Source: Rhodoligotrophos sp. CJ14
GTDB lineage: Bacteria; Pseudomonadota; Alphaproteobacteria; Rhizobiales; Im1
Assembly (NCBI RefSeq): GCF_038811545.1
Contig: NZ_CP133319.1
Span: forward strand, 3,430,001 to 3,494,000
Direction: 5' to 3'
DNA: 64,000 bases
Shown: positions 16,337 to 26,314 of the stretch, piece after piece
Layout of the letters: every line of letters starts with the position of its first letter
How positions within the stretch are numbered: the stretch's first letter is position 1
The notes under the pieces: generated by a model
Database searches by the model: none
Seen by the model: only the letters and a program-made list of their open reading frames with translations
Told to the model about the DNA's origin: nothing
Made by a program: the position numbers and the translations under genes

Positions 16337-18166
16337 ATGAATGACCGGACTTCAGCGGACGAGACCGCAAGCAGTGCGCTCGGCAGCTTGCCCGAATGGA
16401 ATCTGAACGATCTTTATCCGGGACCGGACTCCGTCGAGCTCAGTCGCGACTTCGACGAGGTTGCCGCTCAGGTGAAGTCCTTCGCTGAACGATATCGCGG
16501 TAAAATTGTCGATCATGCCGGAAGCACTGAGGGCGGGGCCTATCTGGCCGAAGCCGTGCGGTCTTATGAAGCGATCAGCGACCGGCTCGGGCGTATCGCT
16601 GCTTTCGCCAGCCTCTATTATGTCGGCGATACCACCGACCCCAAACGCGCCAAGGCCTATGGCGATATCACCGATCGTCTGAATCGGATCACGACGGACC
16701 TCATCTTCTTCACGCTCGAGCTGAACCGGATCGGCGATGAGGTTCTCGAGCAGGCGCTCCGCACTGACGCTCTGCGCTATTATGAACCCTGGATTCGTGA
16801 GTTGCGCAGATGGCGACCGCACCAGCTCGATGATCAGGTGGAGACGGTCTTTCACGAGCTAGAGCAGACCGGCGCAGGCGCATGGAACCGCCTCTTCGAT
16901 GAGACGATGGCGAGCCTTACCTTCGAGGTAGATGGGGAAACGCTGCGGCTTGAGCCCACCCTCAACCTGCTGATGGATCACGATGAGCGTCGGCGGCGCT
17001 CCGCTGCCGAGGCCTTGGCCAAGACCTTCAAGGAGAACCTGCGCGTTTTCACCCTAATCACCAACACGCTTGCCAAGGACAAGGAGATTTCCGATCGCTG
17101 GCGCAAGTTCGAGGATATCGCCGATAGCCGTCATCTCTCCAACAGTGTTGAGCGGGAGGTTGTGGACGCGCTCGTATCGTCCGTGCATGCGGCCTATCCG
17201 CGGCTCTCCCATCGCTATTACCGGATGAAGGCGAGGTGGCTCGGAAAGGAGAAGCTCGACCACTGGGACCGGAATGCGCCACTGCCCCAGGAGGATACCC
17301 GCGTCATACGCTGGGACGAGGCGCGCAGGACGGTGCTGGAGGCCTATGGAGAATTCGCGCCGAGAATGGCCGAAACCGCGCAACTGTTCTTTGACAGGTC
17401 CTGGATCGACGCTCCCGTGCGGCCGGGCAAGGCGCCAGGTGCGTTTGCCCACCCGACGGTGCCGAGCGCGCATCCCTACGTCTTGCTTAACTACCAGGGT
17501 AAGACCCGCGACGTCATGACCTTGGCTCATGAGCTCGGCCATGGGGTGCACCAGGTGCTGGCGGCCCGCCAGGGCCTGCTCCTGTCACAAACCCCGCTGA
17601 CGCTGGCCGAGACCGCGAGCGTTTTCGGCGAGATGCTCACCTTCCGACGGTTGCTTGCGCAAACCACGGATCCGCGCAAGCGGAAGGCGCTGCTGGCGTC
17701 CAAAGTGGAGGATATGCTCAACACCGTGGTGCGCCAGATCGCCTTCTATACGTTCGAGCGCAGGGTTCATACCGAGCGTCGGCAAGGTGAGCTGACCGCT
17801 GACCGTCTGGGCGAGATCTGGCTGGAGGTCCAGCGCGAATGCCTGGGGGATGCCATCGACTTCAAGCCGGGCTATGAGACCTTCTGGACCTATATCCCGC
17901 ATTTCATCCACTCGCCCTTTTACGTCTATGCCTATGCCTTCGGCGATTGCCTCGTGAATTCGCTCTATGCGCTCTACGAGGAGGCGCACGAGGATTTCGT
18001 TGAGAAGTACCTGGCGATGCTCGAAGCCGGCGGCTCGAAGCACCACAGCGAGCTCCTGGCGCCTTTCGGGTTGAACGCTGCCGATCCCGCGTTCTGGGAC
18101 AAGGGCCTTCTGATGATCGAGCGGCTGATCGATGAACTCGAGGCCGCAGACGAGGTGGTGGGGTGA
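16337..18166 (+). CDS. pepF: Oligoendopeptidase F (peptidase M3B)
   Basis: PepF is a cytoplasmic zinc endopeptidase that cleaves short peptides. The 609-residue protein has the M3 zinc motif HELGH at residues 398-402 (His398, Glu399, His402) and the downstream segment LAETASVFGEML, which supplies the third ligand. The N-terminal PEWNLNDLYPG is the usual family opening. The length matches the family. The stop codon overlaps the GTG start of the next gene by 3 bases, so the two are cotranscribed. Confidence 0.94.
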   Translation: MNDRTSADETASSALGSLPEWNLNDLYPGPDSVELSRDFDEVAAQVKSFAERYRGKIVDHAGSTEGGAYLAEAVRSYEAISDRLGRIAAFASLYYVGDTTDPKRAKAYGDITDRLNRITTDLIFFTLELNRIGDEVLEQALRTDALRYYEPWIRELRRWRPHQLDDQVETVFHELEQTGAGAWNRLFDETMASLTFEVDGETLRLEPTLNLLMDHDERRRRSAAEALAKTFKENLRVFTLITNTLAKDKEISDRWRKFEDIADSRHLSNSVEREVVDALVSSVHAAYPRLSHRYYRMKARWLGKEKLDHWDRNAPLPQEDTRVIRWDEARRTVLEAYGEFAPRMAETAQLFFDRSWIDAPVRPGKAPGAFAHPTVPSAHPYVLLNYQGKTRDVMTLAHELGHGVHQVLAARQGLLLSQTPLTLAETASVFGEMLTFRRLLAQTTDPRKRKALLASKVEDMLNTVVRQIAFYTFERRVHTERRQGELTADRLGEIWLEVQRECLGDAIDFKPGYETFWTYIPHFIHSPFYVYAYAFGDCLVNSLYALYEEAHEDFVEKYLAMLEAGGSKHHSELLAPFGLNAADPAFWDKGLLMIERLIDELEAADEVVG

Positions 18167-19539
18167 GCGAAACGCGCGACGACGAATCCAATCGCCTGTC
18201 TGGGCGCATGGTGCGTTATGCCAGGGTCGGCACCAATGTCGGCACCGTCGCGGCACGGCTGGCCCGGGCGCAACTGCTTGGCCGCGGCCGCGATGATGCC
18301 ACCAATGCCCGCCTTTTTCGGGAAGCGCTGGGCAATTTGCGCGGGCCGCTGATGAAGCTCGCCCAGATGCTGTCGACCATTCCCGATGCGCTGCCGGCGG
18401 AATATGCAAGTGAGCTCGCCCAGCTGCAGTCAAACGCGCCCCCCATGGGCTGGCCCTTCGTCCGCCGGCGCATGGCGGCCGAGCTTGGGCCTGACTGGCA
18501 ATCGAAATTTGCCGGGTTCGAGCGCCAGGCCGCCGCGGCGGCCTCCTTGGGTCAGGTGCATCGCGCCACCACTCTCGATGGCGAGCAGGTTGCCTGCAAG
18601 CTTCAATATCCCGAGATGCAGTCGGCCGTGGAGGCTGACCTGCAGCAGTTCAAGCTGATCTTGGCCTTGCATCGCCGCATGGATCCGGCGATCGACACGT
18701 CCGAGATCAGCGAGGAGATCGCCGCCCGCCTCCGGGAGGAACTCGATTACCGGCGTGAGGCGCGCCATGCGGCTCTCTACGCCGAAATGCTGAAGCCCTA
18801 CGGGACGATCCGTGTCCCCAAGGTCTATGAGGATCTGTCCACCGGCCGGCTTCTCACCATGACCTGGCTCGAGGGCAAGCCGATGCTCCATTTCAAGGAG
18901 CATAGTCTGCAAGCTCGCAATCTGTTGGGCAGGCATCTCTATGATGCTTGGTGGCAGCCCTTCTGCAACTACGGTTCAATTCATGGGGACCCCCATCTCG
19001 GCAACTACACCGCCGTGGTCGACGAGAAGGACGAGCCGATCGGGCTCAATCTGCTCGACTACGGCTGCATCCGTCTGTTCCATGCCCGTTTCGTGGCTGG
19101 GGTGGTCGACCTCTATCACGGGCTCATGTCGAACGATCGCGCCCGCATTGTGCATGCCTATGAGACCTGGGGGTTTATCGGCCTGTCGAACGAGCTGATC
19201 GAGGCGCTCAATATATGGGCCCGCTTCATCTATGGGCCGCTGATGGACGACCGTGTCCGCCCGATCGCGGAAGGCGTCGCCCCTGGGCAATATGGCCGCC
19301 GCGAAGCTTACGCTGTCCACAGAACCTTGAAGGAGCGGGGGCCGGTCAAGGTGCCGCGCGAATTCGTGTTTATGGACCGTGCGGCCATCGGCCTCGGATC
19401 GGTGCTCATTCACCTCCGGGCCGAGCTGAACTTCCATCAGCTCTTCAACAATGCGATCGAGGATTTCAGCATGGCGAAGGTGGCCGCGCGCCAGGCGGCC
19501 GCTCTGGTAAAGACCGGAATGGACCCTTTGGAGGAGTGA
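18163..19539 (+). CDS. ABC1/UbiB-family atypical kinase (COQ8-like)
   Basis: This 458-residue protein is closer to the ABC1/COQ8 branch than to E. coli UbiB. Family members bind ATP and support ubiquinone synthesis, probably as ATPases. The signature loop reads MKLAQMLST (residues 64-72), a KxAQ form of the usual KxGQ. The alanine-rich loop is AAAASLGQVHRA (124-135), the catalytic segment is HGDPHLGNY, and the metal motif is DYG in place of DFG. The start is a GTG overlapping the pepF stop. The C-terminal third lacks the membrane helices of UbiB. Confidence 0.88.
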   Translation: MSETRDDESNRLSGRMVRYARVGTNVGTVAARLARAQLLGRGRDDATNARLFREALGNLRGPLMKLAQMLSTIPDALPAEYASELAQLQSNAPPMGWPFVRRRMAAELGPDWQSKFAGFERQAAAAASLGQVHRATTLDGEQVACKLQYPEMQSAVEADLQQFKLILALHRRMDPAIDTSEISEEIAARLREELDYRREARHAALYAEMLKPYGTIRVPKVYEDLSTGRLLTMTWLEGKPMLHFKEHSLQARNLLGRHLYDAWWQPFCNYGSIHGDPHLGNYTAVVDEKDEPIGLNLLDYGCIRLFHARFVAGVVDLYHGLMSNDRARIVHAYETWGFIGLSNELIEALNIWARFIYGPLMDDRVRPIAEGVAPGQYGRREAYAVHRTLKERGPVKVPREFVFMDRAAIGLGSVLIHLRAELNFHQLFNNAIEDFSMAKVAARQAAALVKTGMDPLEE

Positions 19540-19632
19540 TTTTCTGTCTCATCCGCAAGCCGCTGTTGCGGTCACCGATCCGATCGGCTATCGGAACCTG
19601 TTCTTTGCGCGCAACTGGGGGAAAGAGGACAA

Positions 19633-19920
19633 ATGGCTGACGATACCGCCCCGCAGCTCGACATGAGGGATCATGAGAGGACCTATCAGGGATTCCTCCG
19701 GGGCTCGACCGCCCTGGTGATTGGATCTCTGATCGTTATGGTGGCTCTGGTGATGTTCGCCTTCGGCTCCGGTGCTTCCGCCACGATCCTGGGCTTTCTC
19801 GGTCTGATCGTCGGCCTGGGCTCATTGGTACTGGATTTGCGGATGGGCAGCGGCAAGTGGACGCTTTCTCTGGTGGTGACCGGCCTCTTCGTGCTGATCA
19901 CCCTGCTGAAAGTGGCCTGA
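19633..19920 (+). CDS. aa3-type cytochrome c oxidase subunit IV-like protein
   Basis: This 95-residue protein opens with an acidic stretch and DMRDHERTYQGFLRGS, the hallmark of the small bacterial aa3 oxidase subunit IV family. Three hydrophobic segments follow, more than the single helix of the Paracoccus subunit. In many Rhizobiales a gene of this type sits directly before pntAA, as here. Its stop and the pntAA start overlap (TGATG). It may be a membrane partner of the transhydrogenase rather than of the oxidase, which is inference. Confidence 0.75.
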   Translation: MADDTAPQLDMRDHERTYQGFLRGSTALVIGSLIVMVALVMFAFGSGASATILGFLGLIVGLGSLVLDLRMGSGKWTLSLVVTGLFVLITLLKVA

Positions 19921-21041
19921 TGAAGCTCCTGGTCCTGGCGGAGCAAACGCCCGGCGAAGCGCGCGTTTCCGCAGTGCCGGATACCGTCAAGGCTCTTGTG
20001 AAGAAGGGGCTTGAGGTGGCTGTCGTGCGAGGCGCCGGCCAGGGCTCGAATCTCAGCGATGACGCTTACCAGACCGCTGGTGCAACGCTCGCTGACAACG
20101 CGGTGGAGGCGGCGCGCGAGGCGGATATCGTCCTGAGCGTCCGCCGGCCTTCGCCCGATGTGATCGCGGCGCTGAAGCCAGGCGCGGTGGTTGTGGGCCA
20201 GCTTGATCCCTATGGTCCGCGCGACGAGATCGACAATCTCGCCAAGGGCAAGGCTGTTGCTTTCGCCATGGAGCTGATGCCGCGCATCACCCGTGCACAG
20301 TCCATGGACGTGTTGTCCTCGCAGGCAAATCTCGCGGGCTATAAGGCGGTCATTGATGCCGCGGCGGCATTCGGCCGAGCCCTTCCCATGATGATGACGG
20401 CGGCCGGCACAGTCCCTGCGGCCCGCGCTTTCGTGATGGGCGTTGGCGTCGCCGGCCTTCAGGCCATCGCAACTGCCCGCAGGCTTGGGGCCGTCGTCAC
20501 GGCGACCGATGTGCGGCGGGCCGCCGCCGAGCAGGTGCAGAGCCTCGGCGCCAAGTTCATCATGGTCGATGCCGAGGGCGAAGATCTCGAGACCAAAGGC
20601 GGCTACGCTAAGGAGATGAGCGAGGACTACCAGCGCCGCCAAGCGGCATTGGTGGCCGAGCACATCAAGAGCCAGGACATCGTCATCACCACCGCGCTGA
20701 TTCCGGGCAGACCTGCGCCGCGATTGATTACCGCCGCCATGGTGGAAAGCATGAAGCCGGGCTCCGTGATCGTCGATCTCGCAGCCGAGCGCGGCGGCAA
20801 TATCGAGCTGACCAAGCCGGGCGAAGCGGTCACTCATAACGGCGTGACCATTCTCGGCCATCTTAATCTTGCGGCCAGGTTGGCCGGGAATGCCTCGCCC
20901 CTCTATGCCAAGAACCTCACCAACTTCCTTGAGGTGATCCTCAAGGACGGTGCTCTGGCGATCGACTGGGAAGATGAGATTATCAAGGGAACGGCGCTGA
21001 CCAGGGATGGCGAGATTGTCCATCCTGCACTGAAGAACTGA
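19920..21041 (+). CDS. pntAA: NAD(P) transhydrogenase subunit alpha 1 (NAD-binding domain I)
   Basis: This 373-residue soluble subunit binds NADH in the proton-translocating transhydrogenase that makes NADPH from NADH and NADP. The alanine dehydrogenase/PntA fold is recognised from [16 protein letters not shown], the Rossmann segment [19 protein letters not shown], and [31 protein letters not shown] (conserved RPAP and DLA segments). The start ATG at 19920 shares a base with the preceding stop. Subunit alpha is split into two genes here, as in Rhodospirillum and many alphaproteobacteria. Confidence 0.96.
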   Translation: MKLLVLAEQTPGEARVSAVPDTVKALVKKGLEVAVVRGAGQGSNLSDDAYQTAGATLADNAVEAAREADIVLSVRRPSPDVIAALKPGAVVVGQLDPYGPRDEIDNLAKGKAVAFAMELMPRITRAQSMDVLSSQANLAGYKAVIDAAAAFGRALPMMMTAAGTVPAARAFVMGVGVAGLQAIATARRLGAVVTATDVRRAAAEQVQSLGAKFIMVDAEGEDLETKGGYAKEMSEDYQRRQAALVAEHIKSQDIVITTALIPGRPAPRLITAAMVESMKPGSVIVDLAAERGGNIELTKPGEAVTHNGVTILGHLNLAARLAGNASPLYAKNLTNFLEVILKDGALAIDWEDEIIKGTALTRDGEIVHPALKN

Positions 21042-21057
21042 TACGGGGGGAAGGCCG

Positions 21058-21510
21058 ATGGACAGCTTAACTGCCCAGCAGGCAGCAGACGCCGCGCGGG
21101 AAGCGGCGCAGAGGGCGATGGATGCGGCTGATCAGGCACAGAGCTTTGCCGATGCCGCCAGGATAGCCGGCGAAACCGGGGCGGAAGCCTTGGGTGCCGC
21201 CACTGGCATTGATCCCTTCATTTTCCGGCTGTCGATTTTCGTTCTGGCCATTTTCGTGGGCTACTACGTCGTTTGGAGCGTGACGCCCGCATTGCATACC
21301 CCACTGATGTCGGTCACCAACGCCATCTCGTCGGTGATCGTGGTTGGCGCTTTGATCGCGGTGGCTGGCGGGGCGGCCACTGCTCTTGCGGAGGCGAGCC
21401 TTACCTCTCAGCTGCTCGGCTTTGCTGCGCTTGTTCTCGCCTCGGTGAATATCTTCGGCGGCTTCCTGGTCACCCAGCGTATGCTCGCCATGTACCGCCG
21501 CAAGAGCTGA
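21058..21510 (+). CDS. pntAB: NAD(P) transhydrogenase subunit alpha 2 (membrane part)
   Basis: This 150-residue protein has an Ala-rich N-terminal helix (about 1-45) and then membrane segments near 57-75, 85-110 and 115-140, the part of domain II carried on the alpha side. The pattern [39 protein letters not shown] is characteristic of PntAB, with VTNAISS conserved. It lies 16 bases after pntAA and 10 before pntB. Confidence 0.95.
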   Translation: MDSLTAQQAADAAREAAQRAMDAADQAQSFADAARIAGETGAEALGAATGIDPFIFRLSIFVLAIFVGYYVVWSVTPALHTPLMSVTNAISSVIVVGALIAVAGGAATALAEASLTSQLLGFAALVLASVNIFGGFLVTQRMLAMYRRKS

Positions 21511-21520
21511 GGGGCCGCCA

Positions 21521-22921
21521 ATGTCGGTGAATGTCGTTGCCACCCTGTACCTTGTGTCCGGGGTGCTGTTCATCCTCGCACTTCGCGGCCTGTCACACCC
21601 GGAGAGCTCGCGCCAGGGCAATCTCTTCGGCATGGTCGGCATGGCCATTGCCATTATCACCACCCTTTTCTACGCGCCACCCGGAAGCGCGGCCACCTGG
21701 GCCATGGTGATCGCCGGTATCGGCCTCGGCGGCGCCATTGGCGCGGTAATCGCCAGGCGCATTCCGATGACGGCCATGCCCCAGCTTGTGGCCGGCTTCC
21801 ATTCTCTCGTGGGCTTGGCCGCCGTGCTCGTGGCTGCAGCCGCCCTTTATGCGCCGGCTGCCTTTGGCATTGGCACCCATGACCACGTGCATCCCGGCAG
21901 TCTGGTGGAGATGTCGCTGGGCGTGGCGATCGGCGCCATCACCTTCACCGGATCGATCATCGCCTTCACCAAGCTCCAGGGCCTTGTCTCCGGCGCGCCG
22001 GTCGTCTTTTCCGGCCAGCATCTGCTGAACCTTGCGCTCGGTCTTCTGCTGGTCGCCCTGATCATCTGGTTTGTGATGAGCGGGAGCCACGCGGCCTTCT
22101 GGCTGCTCACGATTCTCGCACTGGTCCTCGGTGTGCTGATCATCATCCCCATCGGCGGCGCCGATATGCCGGTGGTGATCTCGATGCTGAACTCCTATTC
22201 CGGTTGGGCTGCCGCGGGCATCGGCTTCACCCTCGGCAACACCGCCCTCATCATCACCGGCGCCCTGGTCGGCTCATCCGGTGCGATTCTGTCCTACATC
22301 ATGTGCAAGGGCATGAACCGCTCGTTCTTCAACGTCATTCTGGGTGGATTCGGGGGCGAAGCATCCGCTGCCGGCGCGGCGGGAGGCGGCGAGCAAAGGC
22401 CGGTCAAGCAGGGCTCCGCCGAAGACGCGGCCTATCTGCTCAAGAATGCATCCAAGGTGATCATCGTGCCCGGTTATGGCATGGCGGTCGCGCAGGCTCA
22501 GCATGCTCTGCGCGAGATGGCGGACACGCTGAAGAAGGCGGGTGTCGAGGTCAAATATGCCATTCACCCCGTTGCCGGCCGCATGCCGGGCCATATGAAC
22601 GTGCTCTTGGCGGAAGCCAATGTGCCTTACGATGAGGTCTTCGAGCTCGAGGATATCAATTCCGAGTTCGCCAATACCGACGTGGCCTTCGTCATCGGCG
22701 CCAATGACGTGACCAATCCGGCGGCCAAGGAAGATTCGGCCTCGCCCATTTATGGCATGCCGGTTCTGGAGGTCTGGAAGGCTGGCACCGTGATGTTCCT
22801 GAAGCGCTCCCTCTCCTCGGGCTATGCCGGCATCGACAACGATCTCTTCTATAGAGACAATACGATGATGCTATTCGGCGATGCGAAAAAGATGGTCGAG
22901 CAGATTGTGAAGGCGATGTAA
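21521..22921 (+). CDS. pntB: NAD(P) transhydrogenase subunit beta
   Basis: This 466-residue subunit carries the rest of the proton channel (about eight hydrophobic segments in residues 1-265) and the NADP-binding domain III at the C-terminus. The NADP-site segments VIIVPGYGMAVAQAQ, HPVAGRMPGHMNVLLAEANVPYD and FVIGANDVTNPAA are present. Together with pntAA and pntAB it forms a complete inner-membrane transhydrogenase. A strong terminator follows 40 bases after the stop. Confidence 0.96.
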   Translation: MSVNVVATLYLVSGVLFILALRGLSHPESSRQGNLFGMVGMAIAIITTLFYAPPGSAATWAMVIAGIGLGGAIGAVIARRIPMTAMPQLVAGFHSLVGLAAVLVAAAALYAPAAFGIGTHDHVHPGSLVEMSLGVAIGAITFTGSIIAFTKLQGLVSGAPVVFSGQHLLNLALGLLLVALIIWFVMSGSHAAFWLLTILALVLGVLIIIPIGGADMPVVISMLNSYSGWAAAGIGFTLGNTALIITGALVGSSGAILSYIMCKGMNRSFFNVILGGFGGEASAAGAAGGGEQRPVKQGSAEDAAYLLKNASKVIIVPGYGMAVAQAQHALREMADTLKKAGVEVKYAIHPVAGRMPGHMNVLLAEANVPYDEVFELEDINSEFANTDVAFVIGANDVTNPAAKEDSASPIYGMPVLEVWKAGTVMFLKRSLSSGYAGIDNDLFYRDNTMMLFGDAKKMVEQIVKAM

Positions 22922-22960
22922 GCGCATCCGCTTCATCGCCCTCGACAGCCATCCCCCGTC

Positions 22961-22992
22961 AGCCGGTTCGACATTCGTCGGCCGGCTTTTTT
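22961..22992 (+). terminator. Rho-independent terminator of the pnt operon
   Basis: AGCCGG pairs with CCGGCT, with an inner CGAC/GTCG stem and an ATTC loop, followed by TTTTTT. It lies 40 bases after the pntB stop. Confidence 0.9.
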
Positions 22993-23138
22993 GTTGCCGT
23001 TGAGCCGCTTAGCCTGCTCGTACAGGGTGTCAGACCTGTGTCAAGCTCTGCACAATTAGAGGTAGAAGTTGTTGAGAATACAATCTTAATCGTGTAGGAT
23101 GTAAAAGGATCAAGAACACAACTCTGGGTCGAATTCCT

Positions 23139-23948
23139 ATGCCGGGTGGAGCTGAGATGAACAGGCAATTTGCCACTGGGCTTCGCTTTGGCCATCTGCG
23201 CTCGGCAGCGCCCCACCGATCCCTCGCTCCTGGCACGGCCATACCCTCGGCTAGCGAGGATGGCTACCGCCGCTCGCTCTCATTCGATGCAGAACTTGGC
23301 CAGGCATCTCAAAGTTCGGGCAGGCTTCCCAAAGCCATTCGGCAGCTCATATCTCGCCGCCGCATCGGCGGCCCCGCCTGCGCCATGCTATTGCGCCTCC
23401 TGTTGCTTGCGCGCCGCGACCTTGTTGCGCGCCGAATTACCTCTTCGAGCAGCCTCCGCATCGGCTGGAGCAGATGCACGCTCACCCGCGCAGCGGGAGG
23501 ACGGCCGCCTGCCGGCCTTGGTCGCTTTCTCGGCCGAACCTTGGCGGACCGGGAGGTGCTTCCCGCGGAGGCGATGCTTGCTTTCCTGGTGGATATGGCG
23601 CCCCCGAAGCTTTATCGAATCGAGCTCAGGATCGGCGTTGGACCGAGCGCCAATCTGGATCTTGTGATGGGCATCCTTCTCGACTTCGCAAAACGTGCAG
23701 CAGCCGTTCGCAAGGATATCGAGCCGATCGTCTATGCCCATCCGTCAGATGGCGATCTGACGACAATCATCCTGCGCTTCTGGACCGACGAATGCGATTA
23801 TCGCGCGGTGGCCATCGCCATGAAGCGCCACGCCCACGCTGTCCTTGCGGCGCAAGCGATCCGGGTTCCTTATCCCGACCGCACCATTCACCTGATCCGG
23901 GAATGTCCTGTGGGGGGCGCGAGCGGATTTTCGGGCGAGGAGATCTAG
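23139..23948 (+). pseudogene. Orphan MscS C-terminal domain, possible gene remnant
   Basis: Residues about 153-260 of this frame look like the cytoplasmic beta-alpha domain of small-conductance mechanosensitive channels. Key segments are RIELRIGVGPSANLDLVMGILLDFAKR, then ILRFWTDECDYRAV and IRVPYPDRTIHLI near the end. The pore helix and the beta domain that normally precede it are absent. The first 145 residues are Arg/Ser-rich, with no membrane segment and no family resemblance. An internal ATG at 23574 would give a 124-residue free-standing domain. I find no frame holding the missing part. The gene may be a decayed mscS or a real soluble protein. A repeat copy starts 3 bases after the stop. 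Confidence 0.5.
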
Positions 23949-23950
23949 AG

Positions 23951-24046
23951 TATTTTCGAGCGAAGTGGGATACCGGTTCGCGTGAAGAAAATGCGACCAA
24001 GCAAGGATCAGAGTGGCTTCGCGAACGTGAGCATGATCTAAAGCGC
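23951..24046. repeat. Copy C of dispersed palindromic repeat
   Basis: TATTTTCGAGCGAAGTGGGATACCGGTTCGCGTGAAGAAAATGCG (given here as position 23951-23995) contains nested inverted arms: ATTTTC/GAAAAT outside, and GCGAA with TTCGC inside around ATACC. The right half, with GGCTTCGCGA and CTAAAGCG, aligns with copy D. It follows directly after the orphan MscS domain. Confidence 0.75.
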
Positions 24047-24158
24047 CGCGCCGCAGCAATTTGCCGGTTGGTGATGGATCGGGGCTCCTGCGCGCCCGCT
24101 CAGCCCGGCTCTTCCTCGGTATCGTAGGATGAGCACCGCTCAACACGGAGAGGACGGC

Positions 24159-24192
24159 CAAAAACAAAAAGACCGGCACCTTCGTACCGGCC
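24159..24192 (-). terminator. Rho-independent terminator of rpsU
   Basis: On the minus strand, CCGGTAC and GTGCCGG form a 7-bp stem (one G-T pair) with a GAAG loop, followed by TCTTTTTGTTTTT. It lies about 40 bases after the rpsU stop. Confidence 0.9.
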
Positions 24193-24229
24193 TACATCTC
24201 TCCGTTGACAGGGCGCGAGCAATCGATGC

Positions 24230-24457
24230 TCAGCGCGCCTTCGCTTTGGTCGGCAACAGCCCCTCGCGCTGAGCGCGCTTGCGGGCGAGCTTACGCGCCC
24301 GGCGTACGGCCTCGGCCTTCTCTCTCGCGCGCTTTTCAGACGGCTTCTCGTAGTGATTGCGGAGCTTCATCTCACGGAAAACCCCCTCGCGCTGCATCTT
24401 CTTCTTGAGCGCCTTGAGGGCCTGTTCGACGTTGTTATCACGTACGAGAACTTGCAC
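24230..24457 (-). CDS. rpsU: 30S ribosomal protein S21
   Basis: This 75-residue basic protein opens [19 protein letters not shown] and continues with [47 protein letters not shown], the S21 pattern of alphaproteobacteria. The GTG start at 24457 gives the standard N-terminus. The frame is open further upstream to 24526 without conservation. S21 helps recruit mRNA to the 30S subunit. A stretch near 24490-24530 offers TTGCTC and TATACC as a loosely spaced promoter. Confidence 0.95.
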   Translation of the reverse strand: MQVLVRDNNVEQALKALKKKMQREGVFREMKLRNHYEKPSEKRAREKAEAVRRARKLARKRAQREGLLPTKAKAR

Positions 24458-24610
24458 GAGTGCTGCCTTTGTTGATCCAGTTTCGTTGGATGATCGGTAT
24501 AAACGGCTCTCGGCTCGTGAGAGCAAAACACTCTCGCAAGCCGCCTGAGCCGCTCAAGATTGAGCATGATTACCAGAGACAAACGCCGCTGTCTATGGCC
24601 TAGATCCGAT

Positions 24611-25711
24611 TTATCGGTCTCTGCGCGCCTGGGGCTTGGTCCGGTTCACGTGGCCCATTTTCCGCCCGGGCCGCGCTTGATGCTTTCCATAAAGATGGAG
24701 CGCCACGTTTGGTTCCGCTGCAAGGCTGGCCCACTGTCCGATGTCGTCTCCCAGCAGATTGATCATCTCCACATCACAATGCCGTTCAGCTGAACCGAGC
24801 GGCCAGCCGGCGATCGCCCGTATATGCTGTTCAAACTGCGACACTTGGCAGCCATCTTGGGTCCAGTGTCCGGAATTATGCACCCTCGGCGCGATCTCAT
24901 TGATGAGGAGATGCTCGCCAGCGCTGGTGCGGACCACGAACAGCTCGACCGCCAGCACACCCACATAATCCAGCGCTTCCGCGATCCGTGTTCCAATCCG
25001 GCGTGCCTCATCCGCTGTTGTGGGCAGAACGCGCGCCGGAACTGAAGAGATCTTGAGAATGTGATTCTCGTGCTGATTCTCGGTCACATCATAGGCTGCC
25101 ATGGCCCCATCGCTTCCGCGGGCCACCACGACAGAGCATTCCATCTCGAAGGGTACCACCGCTTCGAGAATCGCATTCTGTTTGCCGATGCTTTGCCAAG
25201 CCACCTCGACATCATCACCATGGCTGACCTTGATCTGGCCCTTGCCGTCATAGCCGAACCGGCGCGTCTTCAGAATCGCCGGACTGCCAAGAGTTGTAAG
25301 TCCTTGCGTCAATTGTTCCGGATTATCGATGGGAAGGAACTGCGCAGTTTGGAAACCGAGATCTGTAACGAAGCGCTTTTCATGCAGCCGATCCTGCGTG
25401 ATGCGGAGCGCCTTCTCGCTGGGCAGCACCAGGACCCTGGATGCAAGGAAGGCTGCGGTTCGATGCGGCACGTTCTCGAATTCATAGGTGACCCGATCGA
25501 CACTGCGCACGAACTGATCGAGCGAGGATTCATCCTCGTAAGGCGCGCAAGTCGCGCGATGGGCGACGTCGAACGCAGGGCTGTCTGGATCAGGGCAGTA
25601 GATATGGCAGCGCAAACCAAGCTCGGCAGCAGCCAGGGCCAGCATCCGGCCAAGCTGCCCGCCGCCAAGGATGCCGATCGTGCTGCCGGGTGGAAGAGGG
25701 GGGATTGTCAC
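24611..25711 (-). CDS. purK: N5-carboxyaminoimidazole ribonucleotide synthase
   Basis: PurK uses ATP and bicarbonate to carboxylate aminoimidazole ribonucleotide in purine synthesis. The 366-residue ATP-grasp protein has the N-terminal GILGGGQLGRMLALAAAELG, KTRRFGYDGKGQ and the metal-binding NEIAPRVHNSGHWTQDGC near residue 268. The length is normal. It lies 12 bases after purE on the same strand, and its product is the substrate of PurE. Confidence 0.96.
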   Translation of the reverse strand: MTIPPLPPGSTIGILGGGQLGRMLALAAAELGLRCHIYCPDPDSPAFDVAHRATCAPYEDESSLDQFVRSVDRVTYEFENVPHRTAAFLASRVLVLPSEKALRITQDRLHEKRFVTDLGFQTAQFLPIDNPEQLTQGLTTLGSPAILKTRRFGYDGKGQIKVSHGDDVEVAWQSIGKQNAILEAVVPFEMECSVVVARGSDGAMAAYDVTENQHENHILKISSVPARVLPTTADEARRIGTRIAEALDYVGVLAVELFVVRTSAGEHLLINEIAPRVHNSGHWTQDGCQVSQFEQHIRAIAGWPLGSAERHCDVEMINLLGDDIGQWASLAAEPNVALHLYGKHQARPGRKMGHVNRTKPQARRDR

Positions 25712-25723
25712 GCGCTCACGCTC

Positions 25724-26215
25724 TCAGTTCTCGGGAAATTCGGCAACCCCGTCGGTCTGGGCTTTGCGCCAGGCCTCGAGCCGGCCAGCCAGCGCATCAT
25801 CATTGAGCGCTAGCACGCTCGCAGCGAGCAGCGCGGCATTGATCGCACCGCTTCGTCCGATCGCCAGTGTGCCGACGGGTATACCGGCCGGCATTTGGAC
25901 GATCGAAAGCAGGCTGTCTTGTCCATGGAGTGCTTTCGATTCGATCGGGACACCGAACACCGGCAAGCTTGTGAGGGCCGCCGTCATACCTGGTAGATGG
26001 GCAGCCCCACCTGCGCCGGCAATGATGACCTTGACCCCCCGTTCCCGGGCCGTTTTGGCGAAGCTGTAAAGGCGGTCTGGCGTCCTGTGCGCAGAGACGA
26101 TCCGGGTCTCGTGCGCGATGCCTAGCGCCTCGAGCGTTTCGGAGGCGTGCTTCATGGTGGCCCAGTCAGACTGGCTGCCCATGATGATCGCAACGTCAAG
26201 CTCTACAGCGCCCAT
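25724..26215 (-). CDS. purE: N5-carboxyaminoimidazole ribonucleotide mutase
   Basis: This 163-residue class I PurE moves the carboxylate from N5 to C4 of the imidazole ribonucleotide. The family motifs are [17 protein letters not shown] (residues 8-24), SAHRTPDR with the catalytic histidine near 43, [11 protein letters not shown], and the C-terminal [14 protein letters not shown]. It is followed by purK, so the pair forms the usual purEK operon. Confidence 0.96.
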   Translation of the reverse strand: MGAVELDVAIIMGSQSDWATMKHASETLEALGIAHETRIVSAHRTPDRLYSFAKTARERGVKVIIAGAGGAAHLPGMTAALTSLPVFGVPIESKALHGQDSLLSIVQMPAGIPVGTLAIGRSGAINAALLAASVLALNDDALAGRLEAWRKAQTDGVAEFPEN

Positions 26216-26314
26216 GATTTCTCCAGCGGCGGCGGGACTAAGTCCGGAAAAGCCGCGGATTATAAGTCTCCTCGCTGATCACGCAATGCCCGAGTTCCAG
26301 CTCTTCCCAGTGTC

